A DNA stretch of 64,000 bases from JBKBII01 sp046299415 (GCA_046299415.1 JBKBII010000005.1:62001-126000), one strand, 5' to 3'. Positions 27,801-36,737 are shown, numbered from the stretch's first letter. The notes: a model not told the origin generated them from the letters alone. Translations and numbers: made by a program.

Positions 27801-28949
27801 TCGTAAACCCAAGACCCAATCGCCAAAACCGGGCTCGAGCGAACGCGGCTGTAACCGCATCCCCGCCTCGGGCCAAAGCGCACGCGTGACCGTCCGATTC
27901 TGATCCGCATACGCAGCACCCGAAGGCGCCTGAGTACGATCGCCCATCACCCAAAACCGCCCATCTGGACCCCGCACCAGATCGGCAGCATAAAACCACA
28001 AGCTTGGAAAAGGCGCTTTAGCATCGCGGGGACGACGCGCCACTGGCGCCAGCCAACTCCCCAGCCGATGCAGAAAACGCGCTGGGACCAGACCTTCGCG
28101 CAACAGGGTCTGCGGCCCATAAAGATCGCCCAGAATCGCGTCCAACAAAGCCGCTCGCTGCGCAACACCCGCTTCGATCTGGCTCCACTCGGACTCATCG
28201 AGCACGGCCGGCAGCGCATCCAACGGCCACGCCCGTCTGGACCCATGCGGATCCTGATACACGTGATACGTGATCCCGGCATCGTCGACCCGCTGACGAA
28301 CGTTCCACGCCAACCGATCGCGCGCCTGCGGTGACATCGCCGCCAATGGCTCAACAAACGCCTCAAGCCCCGCGCGCGTTCGGCCGGAAACGTCAAACCA
28401 TTCATCGCCCGAGGCCGACAGACCCATCGTGTAGCCGGGGAAACTGCGCGCCTCCGCTCGCGGCTTCGGCGCTCCCGACGCCGCACTCGAGGAATCAGCG
28501 GCAGCCTGATCAGAAGCAGCATTCGGAGCCAAGCTCGCCACGACCGCGGAATCCCGACCCGCAGTCGAAGCTACCGCGAGACCGGCCTCCGGAACACTCT
28601 CCGAGGGCGCCGCAAGCGTCTGGTTCTCGATCGAACTCGTATCGGCGCCGACGCAGGATTGAGTTTCACGTTTCACATCAGAAACCGCATCCGATTGACT
28701 CGAAGCTTGCGCCACCACGGAAACGCCATCCCCCGACACTTGCGTCTCATCGCAACACGGCCCAGCGATCGCCGCAGGCGCGTCAGCGCTACTAGAATCG
28801 CCCGCGCCAGGGCCAAACGTAATAGAGTCATCGACACCATCGCCCAACGGCACGGTGCCCTTCACAGCCTCGACAACAGCCGCATTATTGTCGCCCTCAC
28901 GTGCATCCGAGCGATCCGATTCACCAATACCGCAAGGGTCAGAAATCAT
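24885..28949 (-). CDS. Giant circularly permuted ATP-grasp / alpha-E fusion protein
   Basis: A 1354-residue fusion. Residues 1-165 are low-complexity, rich in Ser, Ala and Asp. About 170-690 is a circularly permuted type-2 ATP-grasp domain (DUF404/407 type), recognisable from RDRLAWNVRQRVDDAGITYH, DGRFWVMGDRTQAPSGAAYA, LSPGPLNESWFEHVQLAR, and VGVILRRVDDDWSDPLFL. About 690-840 is a second low-complexity linker. About 840-1350 is an alpha-E (DUF403) domain, starting LPRRVAERFYWLGRYAERLE. The usual fusion is about 830 residues, so roughly 500 residues are extra. Family studies predict amide-bond ligase activity; no substrate is known. It is coupled to the downstream transglutaminase gene and lies just after ilvA. 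Confidence 0.9.
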   Translation of the reverse strand: MISDPCGIGESDRSDAREGDNNAAVVEAVKGTVPLGDGVDDSITFGPGAGDSSSADAPAAIAGPCCDETQVSGDGVSVVAQASSQSDAVSDVKRETQSCVGADTSSIENQTLAAPSESVPEAGLAVASTAGRDSAVVASLAPNAASDQAAADSSSAASGAPKPRAEARSFPGYTMGLSASGDEWFDVSGRTRAGLEAFVEPLAAMSPQARDRLAWNVRQRVDDAGITYHVYQDPHGSRRAWPLDALPAVLDESEWSQIEAGVAQRAALLDAILGDLYGPQTLLREGLVPARFLHRLGSWLAPVARRPRDAKAPFPSLWFYAADLVRGPDGRFWVMGDRTQAPSGAAYADQNRTVTRALWPEAGMRLQPRSLEPGFGDWVLGLRAALQSLPDAPPDACAVLLSPGPLNESWFEHVQLARRLGLQLVQGEDLVFHEGRIWLRGLERLVPVGVILRRVDDDWSDPLFLRPDSMLGVAGLLEAEKRGRVRVLNALGSGVLEAPGWQGFLSRIATEWWGEPLQLPGVASWWCGQPESLALVLDTLERLVIRRIDRAGGGDPVFVAQLDPKQVDTLIDELRRAPDRFVAQEALSLSTFPTLIDGGGIEPRRGTLRVFAGRRSGARQSVAMANTCRDGGPSTFQPTAAAAAWSVLPTALTRVAGRRDSCVVSNQAGGLSKDAWVCRMPARDTGVAALPTPHLADQKHKAADTGASGAPLCASAGVDQSGGDGDRSAADGSVAIGTQGGEVLPVAPAERVDSADQFRLVDRIKSVEPGIDGNAEARRDVTANGGGSEGASGDGFGSPPRQQAGPASLADPESSGGWAEGPQGRSQLSAATDRPTLGRGMPFGQHDLPRRVAERFYWLGRYAERLESLVRWLRLLRHRAERLPPTGWLQAHGYGSDSAPWFDETGDAELDVLLDATAWIAGRPLPVEKTWDGPDAAALGAGAMAPMILPVRACLAQVFGVWGAAAVRELLDRVESNHHALRDRLSGDTLHVLQRLHEHVLRLSAMLAPAEPVGMADDSEPGFGRTAASAAGGHAVPGETSLEDALDSGRLFRIERALGALAESLAAFAGLSQENLVHHLGWRFLDAGRRIERSRNLLRLMSLVGRVSERAGAENTDAEHSRADNAKFESMGAKKASAINARLVLRDHVVRFAESVAAVRPALWQASIVSEGSRSSFDSVAHWRAAAPFSADGDSTRSAGGAGAVEGGVAMAGGGGLLERESVHDGLDAVIFDRLLRDPENPRGLLFQLERLAEHARAWPGRQGCLAGWSALETEVEWLRVRLRSGGLRGVRSCADSDAMNGVLAAMQSQALSTDSISILALLGDVDRLHAVLEEQFLAPVPSHPVLGEVGGGA

Positions 28950-28967
28950 CGGGGTCAGAAATCATCG
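28936..28967. repeat. 16-bp tandem duplication over the ATP-grasp start codon
   Basis: GGGTCAGAAATCATCG occurs twice in direct tandem (28936-28951 and 28952-28967) between the ilvA stop and the ATP-grasp gene. Each copy contains an ATG on the minus strand (28949 and 28965). The upstream ATG opens an eight-codon frame that ends in TGA inside the other copy; only the ATG at 28949 leads into the long gene. Confidence 0.9.
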
Positions 28968-28970
28968 GAT

Positions 28971-30503
28971 TCAGCGAAGGAAGCGCGCATAAGCCGGGTT
29001 GTCCTGCTCATCCCAAAAAACCAGACCAGTGTTTTTCAGCGCGCGCAAAAAGGCACGATGCTCACCTTCCGGCACCTGCACTCCGATCAACACCCGGCCA
29101 TAAGCCGACCCGTGATTGCGGTAGTGGAACAGACTGATGTTGTAATTCGAACCCAGCGTCGTCAAAAACTCGAGCAAGGCACCCGGACGCTCAGGAAACT
29201 CAAAACGAAACAGCCGCTCGTCGGTCACCGCCGGCGCATGCCCGCCAACCAGATGGCGCAAATGCAGCTTAGCCAGCTCGTTATCGGTCAAGTCCAGTAC
29301 ATCAAAGCCCTGCGCACCCAGCGACTCCGCCAACGCCAGTCGTTCTCTGTCGCCATCGACCAACTGGATACCCGCAAACACCTGAGCGCGCGCAGCGTCG
29401 GCGTAGCGATAATTGAACTCTGTGATCGAACGCCGTCCGAGAATTTCGCAAAAACGCAGAAAGCTGCCCGGACGTTCGGGTATCTCGACGGCGAACAGAG
29501 CCTCGCGTCGCTCGCCGATCTCGGTGCGTTCAGCCACGTGACGCAACCGATCGAAATTGATGTTGGCCCCCGACAGCACAGCCGCAAAATGACGCGGTCG
29601 GACGCCGGCACCCTCAGAGGCTCGCAGCCGCTCGACGTACTGCTTGACACCCGCCACCGCCAAAGCCCCGGCCGGCTCAGCCAGCACCCGCGTATCGTCG
29701 AAAATATCCTTGATCGCAGCACAAATCGCATCGGTGTCGACGAGCATCACCTCATCGCAGACCTCGCGCGCCACACGAAACGTCTCCCGCCCCACCTCGC
29801 GCACCGCCGCACCATCGGCAAAAATCCCCACCTGCCGCAGCCGCACTCGCCGGTTGGCCTTGAGAGCCTCGTACATCGACGGCGCGTCGTGCGGCTCAAC
29901 GCCAATCACCTTGACCTCAGGGCGCAGCCGTTTGATGTACGCGCCCATACCAGCCAACAACCCGCCACCGCCCACACACACAAAAACCGCATCCAGCGGC
30001 CCCGTGTACTGGCGCAACAACTCCATCGCCACCGTACCCTGTCCAGCGATCACGTACGGATCATCGAATGGCGGAATAAACGTCAGACCCTCACGCTCGC
30101 ACAGATCTAAGGCAAAGGTTTGTGCATCGTCGAAAGAGTCGCCCACCAAAATCGCTTCGCCGCCAAAGCGCCGGACCGCCGCCACCTTGATTGGCGGCGT
30201 CGTCACCGGCATCACGATGCGCGCCGGCACAGCAAGGTGGCGGGCCGCCAGTGCCACGCCCTGCGCGTGATTGCCGGCTGATGCCGCCACCACTCCCCGC
30301 ATCCGCTCATCAGGTGTCAGCTGCACCATGCGGTTGTACGCACCGCGCAGCTTGAACGAAAACACCGGCTGCAAGTCCTCACGCTTGAGCAGAACGGTGT
30401 GACCAAGACGTTCAGACAACGTCGTCATCCGCGCCAGCGGTGACTCCACCGCCACGTCATAAACGGGGGCCTTGAGAATTTCCTCGAGATACTCGAATCG
30501 CAT
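28971..30503 (-). CDS. ilvA: Threonine ammonia-lyase, biosynthetic
   Basis: A PLP enzyme that deaminates L-threonine to 2-oxobutanoate, the first step of isoleucine synthesis. The PLP lysine lies in FSFKLRGAYN, and SAGNHAQGVA and VCVGGGGLLAG (phosphate binding) are present. Two C-terminal ACT-like domains (about 325-510) carry feedback regulation by isoleucine and valine, which marks the biosynthetic rather than the catabolic form. At 510 residues the length is as expected. It is divergent from rpiA, a common gammaproteobacterial arrangement, and is followed immediately by the ATP-grasp gene. Confidence 0.96.
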   Translation of the reverse strand: MRFEYLEEILKAPVYDVAVESPLARMTTLSERLGHTVLLKREDLQPVFSFKLRGAYNRMVQLTPDERMRGVVAASAGNHAQGVALAARHLAVPARIVMPVTTPPIKVAAVRRFGGEAILVGDSFDDAQTFALDLCEREGLTFIPPFDDPYVIAGQGTVAMELLRQYTGPLDAVFVCVGGGGLLAGMGAYIKRLRPEVKVIGVEPHDAPSMYEALKANRRVRLRQVGIFADGAAVREVGRETFRVAREVCDEVMLVDTDAICAAIKDIFDDTRVLAEPAGALAVAGVKQYVERLRASEGAGVRPRHFAAVLSGANINFDRLRHVAERTEIGERREALFAVEIPERPGSFLRFCEILGRRSITEFNYRYADAARAQVFAGIQLVDGDRERLALAESLGAQGFDVLDLTDNELAKLHLRHLVGGHAPAVTDERLFRFEFPERPGALLEFLTTLGSNYNISLFHYRNHGSAYGRVLIGVQVPEGEHRAFLRALKNTGLVFWDEQDNPAYARFLR

Positions 30504-30860
30504 GCGCGCAACATATCACGGGGACCGACGCCGGCATCACTCTGCCCTAGCGTGGCGGGCAGCAATCTATACACAGCCACTGCGCGGCGCGCAGCCTCAC
30601 GCCAACGCCGCGGCAAAGGTTTACGCTGAGGACGATCGGCAGTTGTGCGCCGGCCCGCATACTTTCGCCCGTCCAATGGACCCAAAACGCGCATGCATCC
30701 CAACGTACGCGTCAAAACCATGTGCCCAGCGAACGCCATCGCGGGGCACCACGGGCGAGCGCGATCAGGTAGGATCACAAGCCTTGCCAAAAACGCGCCG
30801 CGAGCCTAAAAAACGACGGCCGGGCGCCCGTCGGCCATCGCGAATCAGGAGCAATTTCAA
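30504..30860. other. Divergent ilvA/rpiA intergenic region
   Basis: 357 bases that should hold both promoters. No clear operator or hairpin is seen. Confidence 0.4.
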
Positions 30861-31526
30861 ATGACGCAGGACGAAATGAAAAAAGCCGTCGGCGAAGCGG
30901 CAATCGAATTCATCGAAAGCGGCTGGGTCGTTGGTGTCGGAACGGGCTCGACTGCCAACCACTTCATCGACGCGCTGGCTCGGATCAAGGGCAAGATCGA
31001 CGGTGCCGTTGCTTCGTCAGAAGCCAGCGCGCAGCGCTTAAAGGGCCACGGCATCCCAGTCCTTGATCTCAACAGCGCAGGGCCATTGCCGATCTACGTT
31101 GATGGTGCCGATGAAGCAACGCGGCACGGCGCGCTGACCAAAGGCGGCGGCGGCGCCCTCACCCGCGAAAAAATCGTCGCAGCCGCGTCAGAAAAGTTCG
31201 TCTGCGTGATCGATGAATCCAAGCGTGTCGATTATCTCGGAGCGTTTCCCCTGCCGATCGAAGTCATCCCGATGGCGCGATCGCAGGTCGCACGCGCGCT
31301 CGTGAAACTCGGCGGCAATCCCGAGCTGCGGCACGGCTTCACGACTGACAACGGCAACATCATTCTCGACGTCCACGGGCTGCGCATCCTCAACCCCGTT
31401 GAACTCGAAGCTCAGCTTGACCACATCGTCGGCACCGTAACCAACGGCATCTTCGCGCGGCGCGGCGCAGACATCCTGCTGGTCGGTACGCCCACCGGCG
31501 TCGATCAACAGGTGATCACAAGCTGA
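30861..31526 (+). CDS. rpiA: Ribose-5-phosphate isomerase A
   Basis: Interconverts ribose 5-phosphate and ribulose 5-phosphate in the pentose phosphate pathway. Motifs are GTGSTANHFIDAL, SSEASAQRLK, the active-site DGADEAT, and KGGGGALTREKIVA with the catalytic Glu and Lys. At 221 residues it has the standard length. The ATG follows AGGAG with good spacing. It is divergent from ilvA. Confidence 0.97.
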   Translation: MTQDEMKKAVGEAAIEFIESGWVVGVGTGSTANHFIDALARIKGKIDGAVASSEASAQRLKGHGIPVLDLNSAGPLPIYVDGADEATRHGALTKGGGGALTREKIVAAASEKFVCVIDESKRVDYLGAFPLPIEVIPMARSQVARALVKLGGNPELRHGFTTDNGNIILDVHGLRILNPVELEAQLDHIVGTVTNGIFARRGADILLVGTPTGVDQQVITS

Positions 31527-32324
31527 TCATCACAACCATTCGAGAGCAAGTCAGGCCGTACTCGACCCGCAACGGCGCCGTCTTGGCCCGCAGCAGGTCG
31601 ACACGAACTCGTCGCCACAAACTCTGGCGCGATGGCCCCGGGCACTCGCGCGCAAACCTTCAACCGCGAATCGCCAAACACCACCGACGAGCGCCCAAAC
31701 GAACAAACCTGCACAACCAACCAAGAACCGAAATCATCATCCAGAACCGACGACTCTCGTCGATCCATCCAGTCGATCCATGGGTGGAAAGTTCAGCGCA
31801 GTTCATGAAGCCCATGATTCGTGCAACTCGCAGTCATGACACCGTGAAGATGCGGCCTGGTTGAACCATCGCGGCTCGTGCGCCGCTCGATCCGATGCGT
31901 CCGTCTAATTCGCGCACGAGACAAGCCCACAGCGGCACCGCAACACAGGATCAGGGCAAGCGGCTCGCGACGCGAATCCATCGAACTGATAGACTTGAGC
32001 ATGAAACGTATTTGGCAAGCGGACCCACCTGATGAACGCGGGATTCAAGATCGCCCGCCCGCTGCCGTCTATACCGGCTTGGTCCGCCGCTCGATCGCAT
32101 CGGGCACACCCCTTACAAGCCGAGCCTCCGATCAAAACACCAGCGACAAATCAATCTAAAAATTCTTGACCCAGCAAGGCGTCGCTCAAACAGAACGGTG
32201 GAGAAGAACACAGGAACACAACCGGTCGTTCGGCCGCCCATGAGCAAAAATCGGTGTGGCTTCGATCTTGGATCGAGCCGCCTTCCTGGGATTAAACCCA
32301 TCCGCAAAACACGGGGGTTTTTGC
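31527..32324. other. Long intergenic region rpiA to methanogen-output-domain gene
   Basis: About 800 bases without a recognisable gene. A hairpin with one bulge (GGCTTCGATC, ttg, GATCGAGCC) lies at 32258-32279. A weaker one (GCAAAA 32304-32309 with TTTTGC 32319-32324) directly abuts the next start codon and loops out its GGGGG ribosome-binding site. Whether these regulate the next gene is unknown. Confidence 0.4.
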
Positions 32325-32933
32325 ATGAACGTTGCGTCGCCAGACCAACCCGTGCAATCCGCGAGCACGGGCAAACCACCACAAGCCCCGCACACGTCTG
32401 ACGAGAGATTTACCAGCGACCTCCTCCCCGAGCTCGAACGCGATCTCTTCATGCGGCGCCTCCTGCACGATCTTTCAGGTGTGTTGGAAGAAACCGTCGG
32501 GCTCGACGAGGCTGCGGGATTCATCGCCGTGGTCGGACAGCGCATGGGCGAATGGATGGATCGGCAATACCGACACCGCCTCGGCCTCAAAACACTCAGC
32601 ACCCACGACGTCGCTCGTGTCCTCGTCGATCTCAAGGCCCGCATTCAGGGTGGCTTCTCGATCGAGTCGGTCGATGACGAACGCATTATCCTCGCCAATA
32701 CGCGATGCCCTTTTGGCGATTACGTTTTCGGGCGCCCCTCCCTGTGCATGATGACGTCGAACGTCTTCGGTGTCATCGCGGCCGAGAATCTTGGCTACGC
32801 TCGCATCGACCTCGAGCGCACAATCGCCCGCGGTGATTCGGGCTGCCGCGTGGTGATCCACCTCCAGCCTGACTCCACGTCAAGAGTCGACACGTCCGGC
32901 CTGTTGTCCCGTGAATACTTTGCCACTCGCTGA
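32325..32933 (+). CDS. Methanogen output domain 1 (MetOD1) protein
   Basis: A 202-residue protein whose body (about 35-190) matches the methanogen output domain 1 family, first noted as an output module of archaeal signalling proteins. Characteristic stretches are FIAVVGQRMGEWMDRQYR, RCPFGDYVFGRPSLCMMTSNVFG and AENLGYARIDLERTIARGDSGCRVVIHL. The three Cys in the PFGD/CMM/GCR region are conserved in the family and could bind a metal or cofactor; that is inference. The ATG at 32325 removes 23 unmatched residues of the longer frame and has GGGGG upstream. The 3' end overlaps the next gene by 23 bases, so the pair is coupled. Confidence 0.82.
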   Translation: MNVASPDQPVQSASTGKPPQAPHTSDERFTSDLLPELERDLFMRRLLHDLSGVLEETVGLDEAAGFIAVVGQRMGEWMDRQYRHRLGLKTLSTHDVARVLVDLKARIQGGFSIESVDDERIILANTRCPFGDYVFGRPSLCMMTSNVFGVIAAENLGYARIDLERTIARGDSGCRVVIHLQPDSTSRVDTSGLLSREYFATR

Positions 32934-35397
32934 GGCCTGCTTCTCACTTTCTAAAGCCTTCTGGCAGCTGATTGAACCACTGCCCGAGCCCGCTTTCCTG
33001 ATCGATTCGAACGCTCGAATCATCCTCGCAAACGCGCGCGCCAGACACCGCTTCGGCCTCACAACAACGTCCGATCCAGACGGCAAGACTACACCCATAC
33101 CCACGGCCGGCGAGCACATCGCTCCGAACGCCCCCGAGCGCAATGACGACGCCAGCACCAACATCAAACAATCCAGCCATCTGCCGTTCGAGACTCTTTT
33201 TCGCTCAGCTTATGGAAGTCCGCCCGACGAGTTCCTGAGACAATGTCGGCGCAGTCGGACCCCGGTACCCGGAATGCTCAAGGTCCGAGCCCTTACAGGA
33301 GTCGATGAGCAAGCCGCCGCGGGCTTCCGCGTCGACGCCAGACACTGCCTCATCGTTCTGACCCAAGGCTACAACCTCAGCCACCACCTCTCGCACCTCA
33401 ATGAAGAATTGACACGGGCAAAAGCCCTGTCGCGCGCCTTGCACGACGAGCGCGCTCGTGCGCGGCGCTCTGCGTATCGCTTTCAAACGACGCTCGAAAC
33501 GCTCAAGGAAGGCGTCATCTCGACCGACCCTCAATTTCGCGTCGATTTCGCAAACACCGCCGCACTGGACTTGCTCGGCTTAACCGAACTCCCCTTTGCC
33601 GAATCGCTATCGCGACTTCTGATCGCGCGTGAACCGCAAACCGACGCTCTAGCCGTATTCGACGACCCTGAAGCCCAGCCACCCTCATGCGCGCTGCGAC
33701 TATCTTCTGCCGGTGGCCGCATTACCTACGTCCAGATCTCTCGTCGACCGTTACACGATCCGGTTCACGGATCCAAACCGATGTTCAACGAAGACTCATC
33801 GATCCGCAGTCTGCGGGGCTGGTTATTCGTCCTTCGCGATATCACCGATGAATACGCCAGCACGCAACAGCTCGCATTCGAGGCCAGTCACGATCATCTC
33901 ACCGGGGTGCACAATCGCCGTCATTTCGAACACGCTCTACGCGAAGTCATCAACCGCATCCAAACGCGATCGCAGACCCGCTCCGCCCAAGACGATGACC
34001 CGACGCACGTCGCCGCACCGCCGCCAGCCCCCCAAGCGCTTACTGACGGAACGCTTGATTCAAGCATTTTGCTGTTTCTCGACCTCGATCAATTCAAACT
34101 GGTCAACGACACCCTCGGACATCACGTCGGAGACGCTTTACTGCGCGCCATCGCTGACACGCTCACGATCCAAATAACCTCGCCCAAAGTCGTTAGTCGC
34201 TTTGGCGGGGACGAATTCGCAATCATCGCGCACGGCATACCGCACCACGAGATTGATGCGTTCGCACACTGCGTCGCCCGCATCATCGATGAGGTCGTTC
34301 TGGTCTGGGACTCGGTGCGCGTCTCGCTGAGCGCCTCGATCGGCGGCGTCGTGCTCGACGATCACGGCCACAACGTCAACGATGCGCTGCGCAAAGCCGA
34401 TCTGGCCTGCTACAGGGCCAAACGCGAAGGGCGCGGCCGTATCGTCTGGTACACCCCGGCGATCGAGCACGCAACCGATGCCCCTCGCCCTCATTTCGGA
34501 ATGGTCAATCGCCTGCGCAAGGCCCTATCCGATGCGCGCCTGCCGCTTCATCTCCAGCGCATCGAAACGTTGGTGCCGGGACTTCCCGACCACCACGAAG
34601 TGCTGCTCCGCCTCGACGACGCAGAGGGCTTTGCGGGTCCGGGTGAATTTCTACCCGTCGCCGAAGCCCACGGTCTGATGCCGGAAATCGACCTCTACGT
34701 CGTCCACAACGCCCTGCAACTTCTGCTCGCAGCGCAACAGGGCGACATCCCCGACCTCGATCAAGCCAACGACCGGCTGTGTGTCAATCTATCGGGTCAA
34801 ACGCTCAACGACGCGCACGCGATTGCAGAAATCGAACAGCTGATCGCCGCCAACTCAGCCGTCGCCGGCCGCATGGCATTCGAAATCACCGAAACCTCAG
34901 CCCTGCGCTCACCCGGCGACCTGTCCGCGCTGATTCAAAGGCTCGGACGTTACGGCGTCGAATTCGCACTCGACGACTTCGGCTCGGGCTACTCGAGTTT
35001 TCAGTATCTGCGCCAAATCCCTGCCCAGATGCTCAAGATCGACGGTCAGTTCGTGCGCGACCTGCATCGTGACAGTATCGACCGGACGCTGGTGCGCTCG
35101 CTGACCGACATCGCCCACTCGCTGGGCAAAAAGGTCATCGCCGAGTTTGTCGAAAATCAGCAGATTTGCGACCTCCTGCGCGTCTACGGCGTGGAATACG
35201 CTCAGGGCTATTTCATCGACAAGCCTCATCCGATCGTCGGATTTACCGCCACACGCAGGCCCCGAGCCAATCCGCTCCAGGGCCTGCGTCCCCGGGGCCA
35301 TGCACCGTTCAAGGGTGCGCGCGATCACAAGGCTCGGGAGCTTCGACCCCTCATCGATCGGCCTCAGGCCAACGGGTACCGGAGAAATCGGACCTGA
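32911..35397 (+). CDS. PAS-PAS-GGDEF-EAL c-di-GMP protein
   Basis: An 828-residue signalling protein. The first PAS-like region (about 10-150) is followed by a coiled-coil-like stretch (about 155-200, HLNEELTRAKALSRALHDER). A second PAS (about 195-310) ends in the common FVLRDITDEYASTQQLAFEASHD linker. GGDEF is intact at 432-436, without an upstream RxxD site. The EAL domain reads EVL at 563-565, but the other catalytic residues are present: CVNLSGQ, FEITET, DDFGSG from 688, MLKID, VIAEFVE, AQGYFIDKP. Both activities are therefore plausible. No membrane segments are seen. It overlaps the MetOD1 gene, which may supply or receive the signal. Confidence 0.92.
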   Translation: MNTLPLAEACFSLSKAFWQLIEPLPEPAFLIDSNARIILANARARHRFGLTTTSDPDGKTTPIPTAGEHIAPNAPERNDDASTNIKQSSHLPFETLFRSAYGSPPDEFLRQCRRSRTPVPGMLKVRALTGVDEQAAAGFRVDARHCLIVLTQGYNLSHHLSHLNEELTRAKALSRALHDERARARRSAYRFQTTLETLKEGVISTDPQFRVDFANTAALDLLGLTELPFAESLSRLLIAREPQTDALAVFDDPEAQPPSCALRLSSAGGRITYVQISRRPLHDPVHGSKPMFNEDSSIRSLRGWLFVLRDITDEYASTQQLAFEASHDHLTGVHNRRHFEHALREVINRIQTRSQTRSAQDDDPTHVAAPPPAPQALTDGTLDSSILLFLDLDQFKLVNDTLGHHVGDALLRAIADTLTIQITSPKVVSRFGGDEFAIIAHGIPHHEIDAFAHCVARIIDEVVLVWDSVRVSLSASIGGVVLDDHGHNVNDALRKADLACYRAKREGRGRIVWYTPAIEHATDAPRPHFGMVNRLRKALSDARLPLHLQRIETLVPGLPDHHEVLLRLDDAEGFAGPGEFLPVAEAHGLMPEIDLYVVHNALQLLLAAQQGDIPDLDQANDRLCVNLSGQTLNDAHAIAEIEQLIAANSAVAGRMAFEITETSALRSPGDLSALIQRLGRYGVEFALDDFGSGYSSFQYLRQIPAQMLKIDGQFVRDLHRDSIDRTLVRSLTDIAHSLGKKVIAEFVENQQICDLLRVYGVEYAQGYFIDKPHPIVGFTATRRPRANPLQGLRPRGHAPFKGARDHKARELRPLIDRPQANGYRRNRT

Positions 35398-35839
35398 GTC
35401 AGTCGGCGCCGCGGTGGTCGCTCCTGAGCTCGTCGACGCGCGTCAATCAATGCGGTGATCCAACTCCGTTGCCGCAGCTCGCACCCGCGTCAACGTCGTT
35501 GGCTTCAACCGGCGCGCACCAGCCGCCCCAGCAGGCGCGCCCGCCTCGACTCTGTTCCATCGACGAGAACAGCTCGATTCATGTCTCTGAACGGGTCCAA
35601 CAGATTCGCGCAAACGCCAAATCGAGCAAACGCGGGTCGGCAAACACTCGCCCGCAGCCAACACACTGTCGAACGTGTTTCCAAAAACTCACGGCGAAGC
35701 GCCGAAAAAGCCACCGCATGAGCGTCAGCACAAAGCGCGAGAAACACGAGCCACTACAACAGGTATAACGAAGGGGCGAGCGCGACGACTCTTACAGCGA
35801 AGCGCCAGCAACGCGCCACCAACGCGTCCGCGCAGCCCC
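35398..35839. other. Convergent intergenic region before znuB
   Basis: 442 bases between the 3' ends of the PAS-GGDEF-EAL gene and znuB. No gene, clear terminator or repeat is seen. Confidence 0.4.
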
Positions 35840-36727
35840 TCAATCTGCGTGACCCCGGTCCCTCGAACGAACATGACCGTTGCCGGCGTCAGACCCGGAT
35901 TTCGATCCGACGGACTGGTGCCAAGCACGCCAAACAGCGCCGGAAAAACGCAACGCCACAAACAACAATAGCGCCGCAACGACAACCGAAGGGCCCGTCG
36001 GTGCGTCCGACATCAATGAGCCCAGCACACCGATGCCAACGGCAAACGCTGCCAACCCGGTCGCAACCACGGCCATTCGCTCAGGCGACGCTGAAACCTC
36101 GCGCGCCGCAGCTGCAGGGATGATCAACAGCGCGGTGATCAACAGCACGCCCACCACCTGCATCGCTGCGGCGATGACCAGCGCGACCGTCAACATCAAC
36201 ACGAACTGCGTGCGCAGCGCTGCAACGCCCTCGACACGGGCCAAATCAGAGTGCACGGTCAACGACAATAGCGCCCGCCAATGACTGAGCAACAACGCGA
36301 GCGCCAAAGCGACTCCAAAACCGATCCAGAGCAAATCTCGATCACGCACAGCGAGCAGATCGCCGAACAGATACGCCATCAAATCGACGCGCAAGCCCTC
36401 GATAAATGACACCACGACGAGACCCGTGGCCAACGCGCCATGTGCCAAGATGCCCAGCAGCGTATCGGCAGCCAACGTGCCGCGCGCCTGTAACGCCATC
36501 AACGCGCCGGCCAAAGCGACGCTCGTCACAGCCACAGCCAACGGCAGATCTGCCCCCAGAACAAAGCCCAGCGCCACACCAAGCAAAGCAGCATGCGCCA
36601 CCGTGTCACCGAAATAGGCCATTCGTCGCCACACGACGAAACATCCGAGCGGCCCAGCGATCAGCGCCAACAAACCACCCGCGATCAGTGCCCGCGTCAG
36701 AAAATCATCCCACCACCATAGCGCCAT
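35840..36727 (-). CDS. znuB: Zinc ABC transporter permease
   Basis: A membrane permease of the ZnuABC zinc importer (295 residues). About eight hydrophobic segments are visible, along with the family's RRMAYFGDTVAHAALLGVALG and the conserved LLITALLIIPAAAARE loop. The ATG at 36727 gives the usual short N-terminus and lies 10 bases after the znuC stop. The longer frame back to 36943 runs inside znuC and is not protein-like. The C-terminus has a short hydrophilic tail. Confidence 0.93.
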   Translation of the reverse strand: MALWWWDDFLTRALIAGGLLALIAGPLGCFVVWRRMAYFGDTVAHAALLGVALGFVLGADLPLAVAVTSVALAGALMALQARGTLAADTLLGILAHGALATGLVVVSFIEGLRVDLMAYLFGDLLAVRDRDLLWIGFGVALALALLLSHWRALLSLTVHSDLARVEGVAALRTQFVLMLTVALVIAAAMQVVGVLLITALLIIPAAAAREVSASPERMAVVATGLAAFAVGIGVLGSLMSDAPTGPSVVVAALLLFVALRFSGAVWRAWHQSVGSKSGSDAGNGHVRSRDRGHAD

Positions 36728-36737
36728 CGTCAGCTTC

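Noticed and set aside
28659..30110. 483-codon plus-strand frame opposite ilvA
   Set aside because: ilvA carries full PLP and ACT signatures; the antisense product has no recognisable domain.
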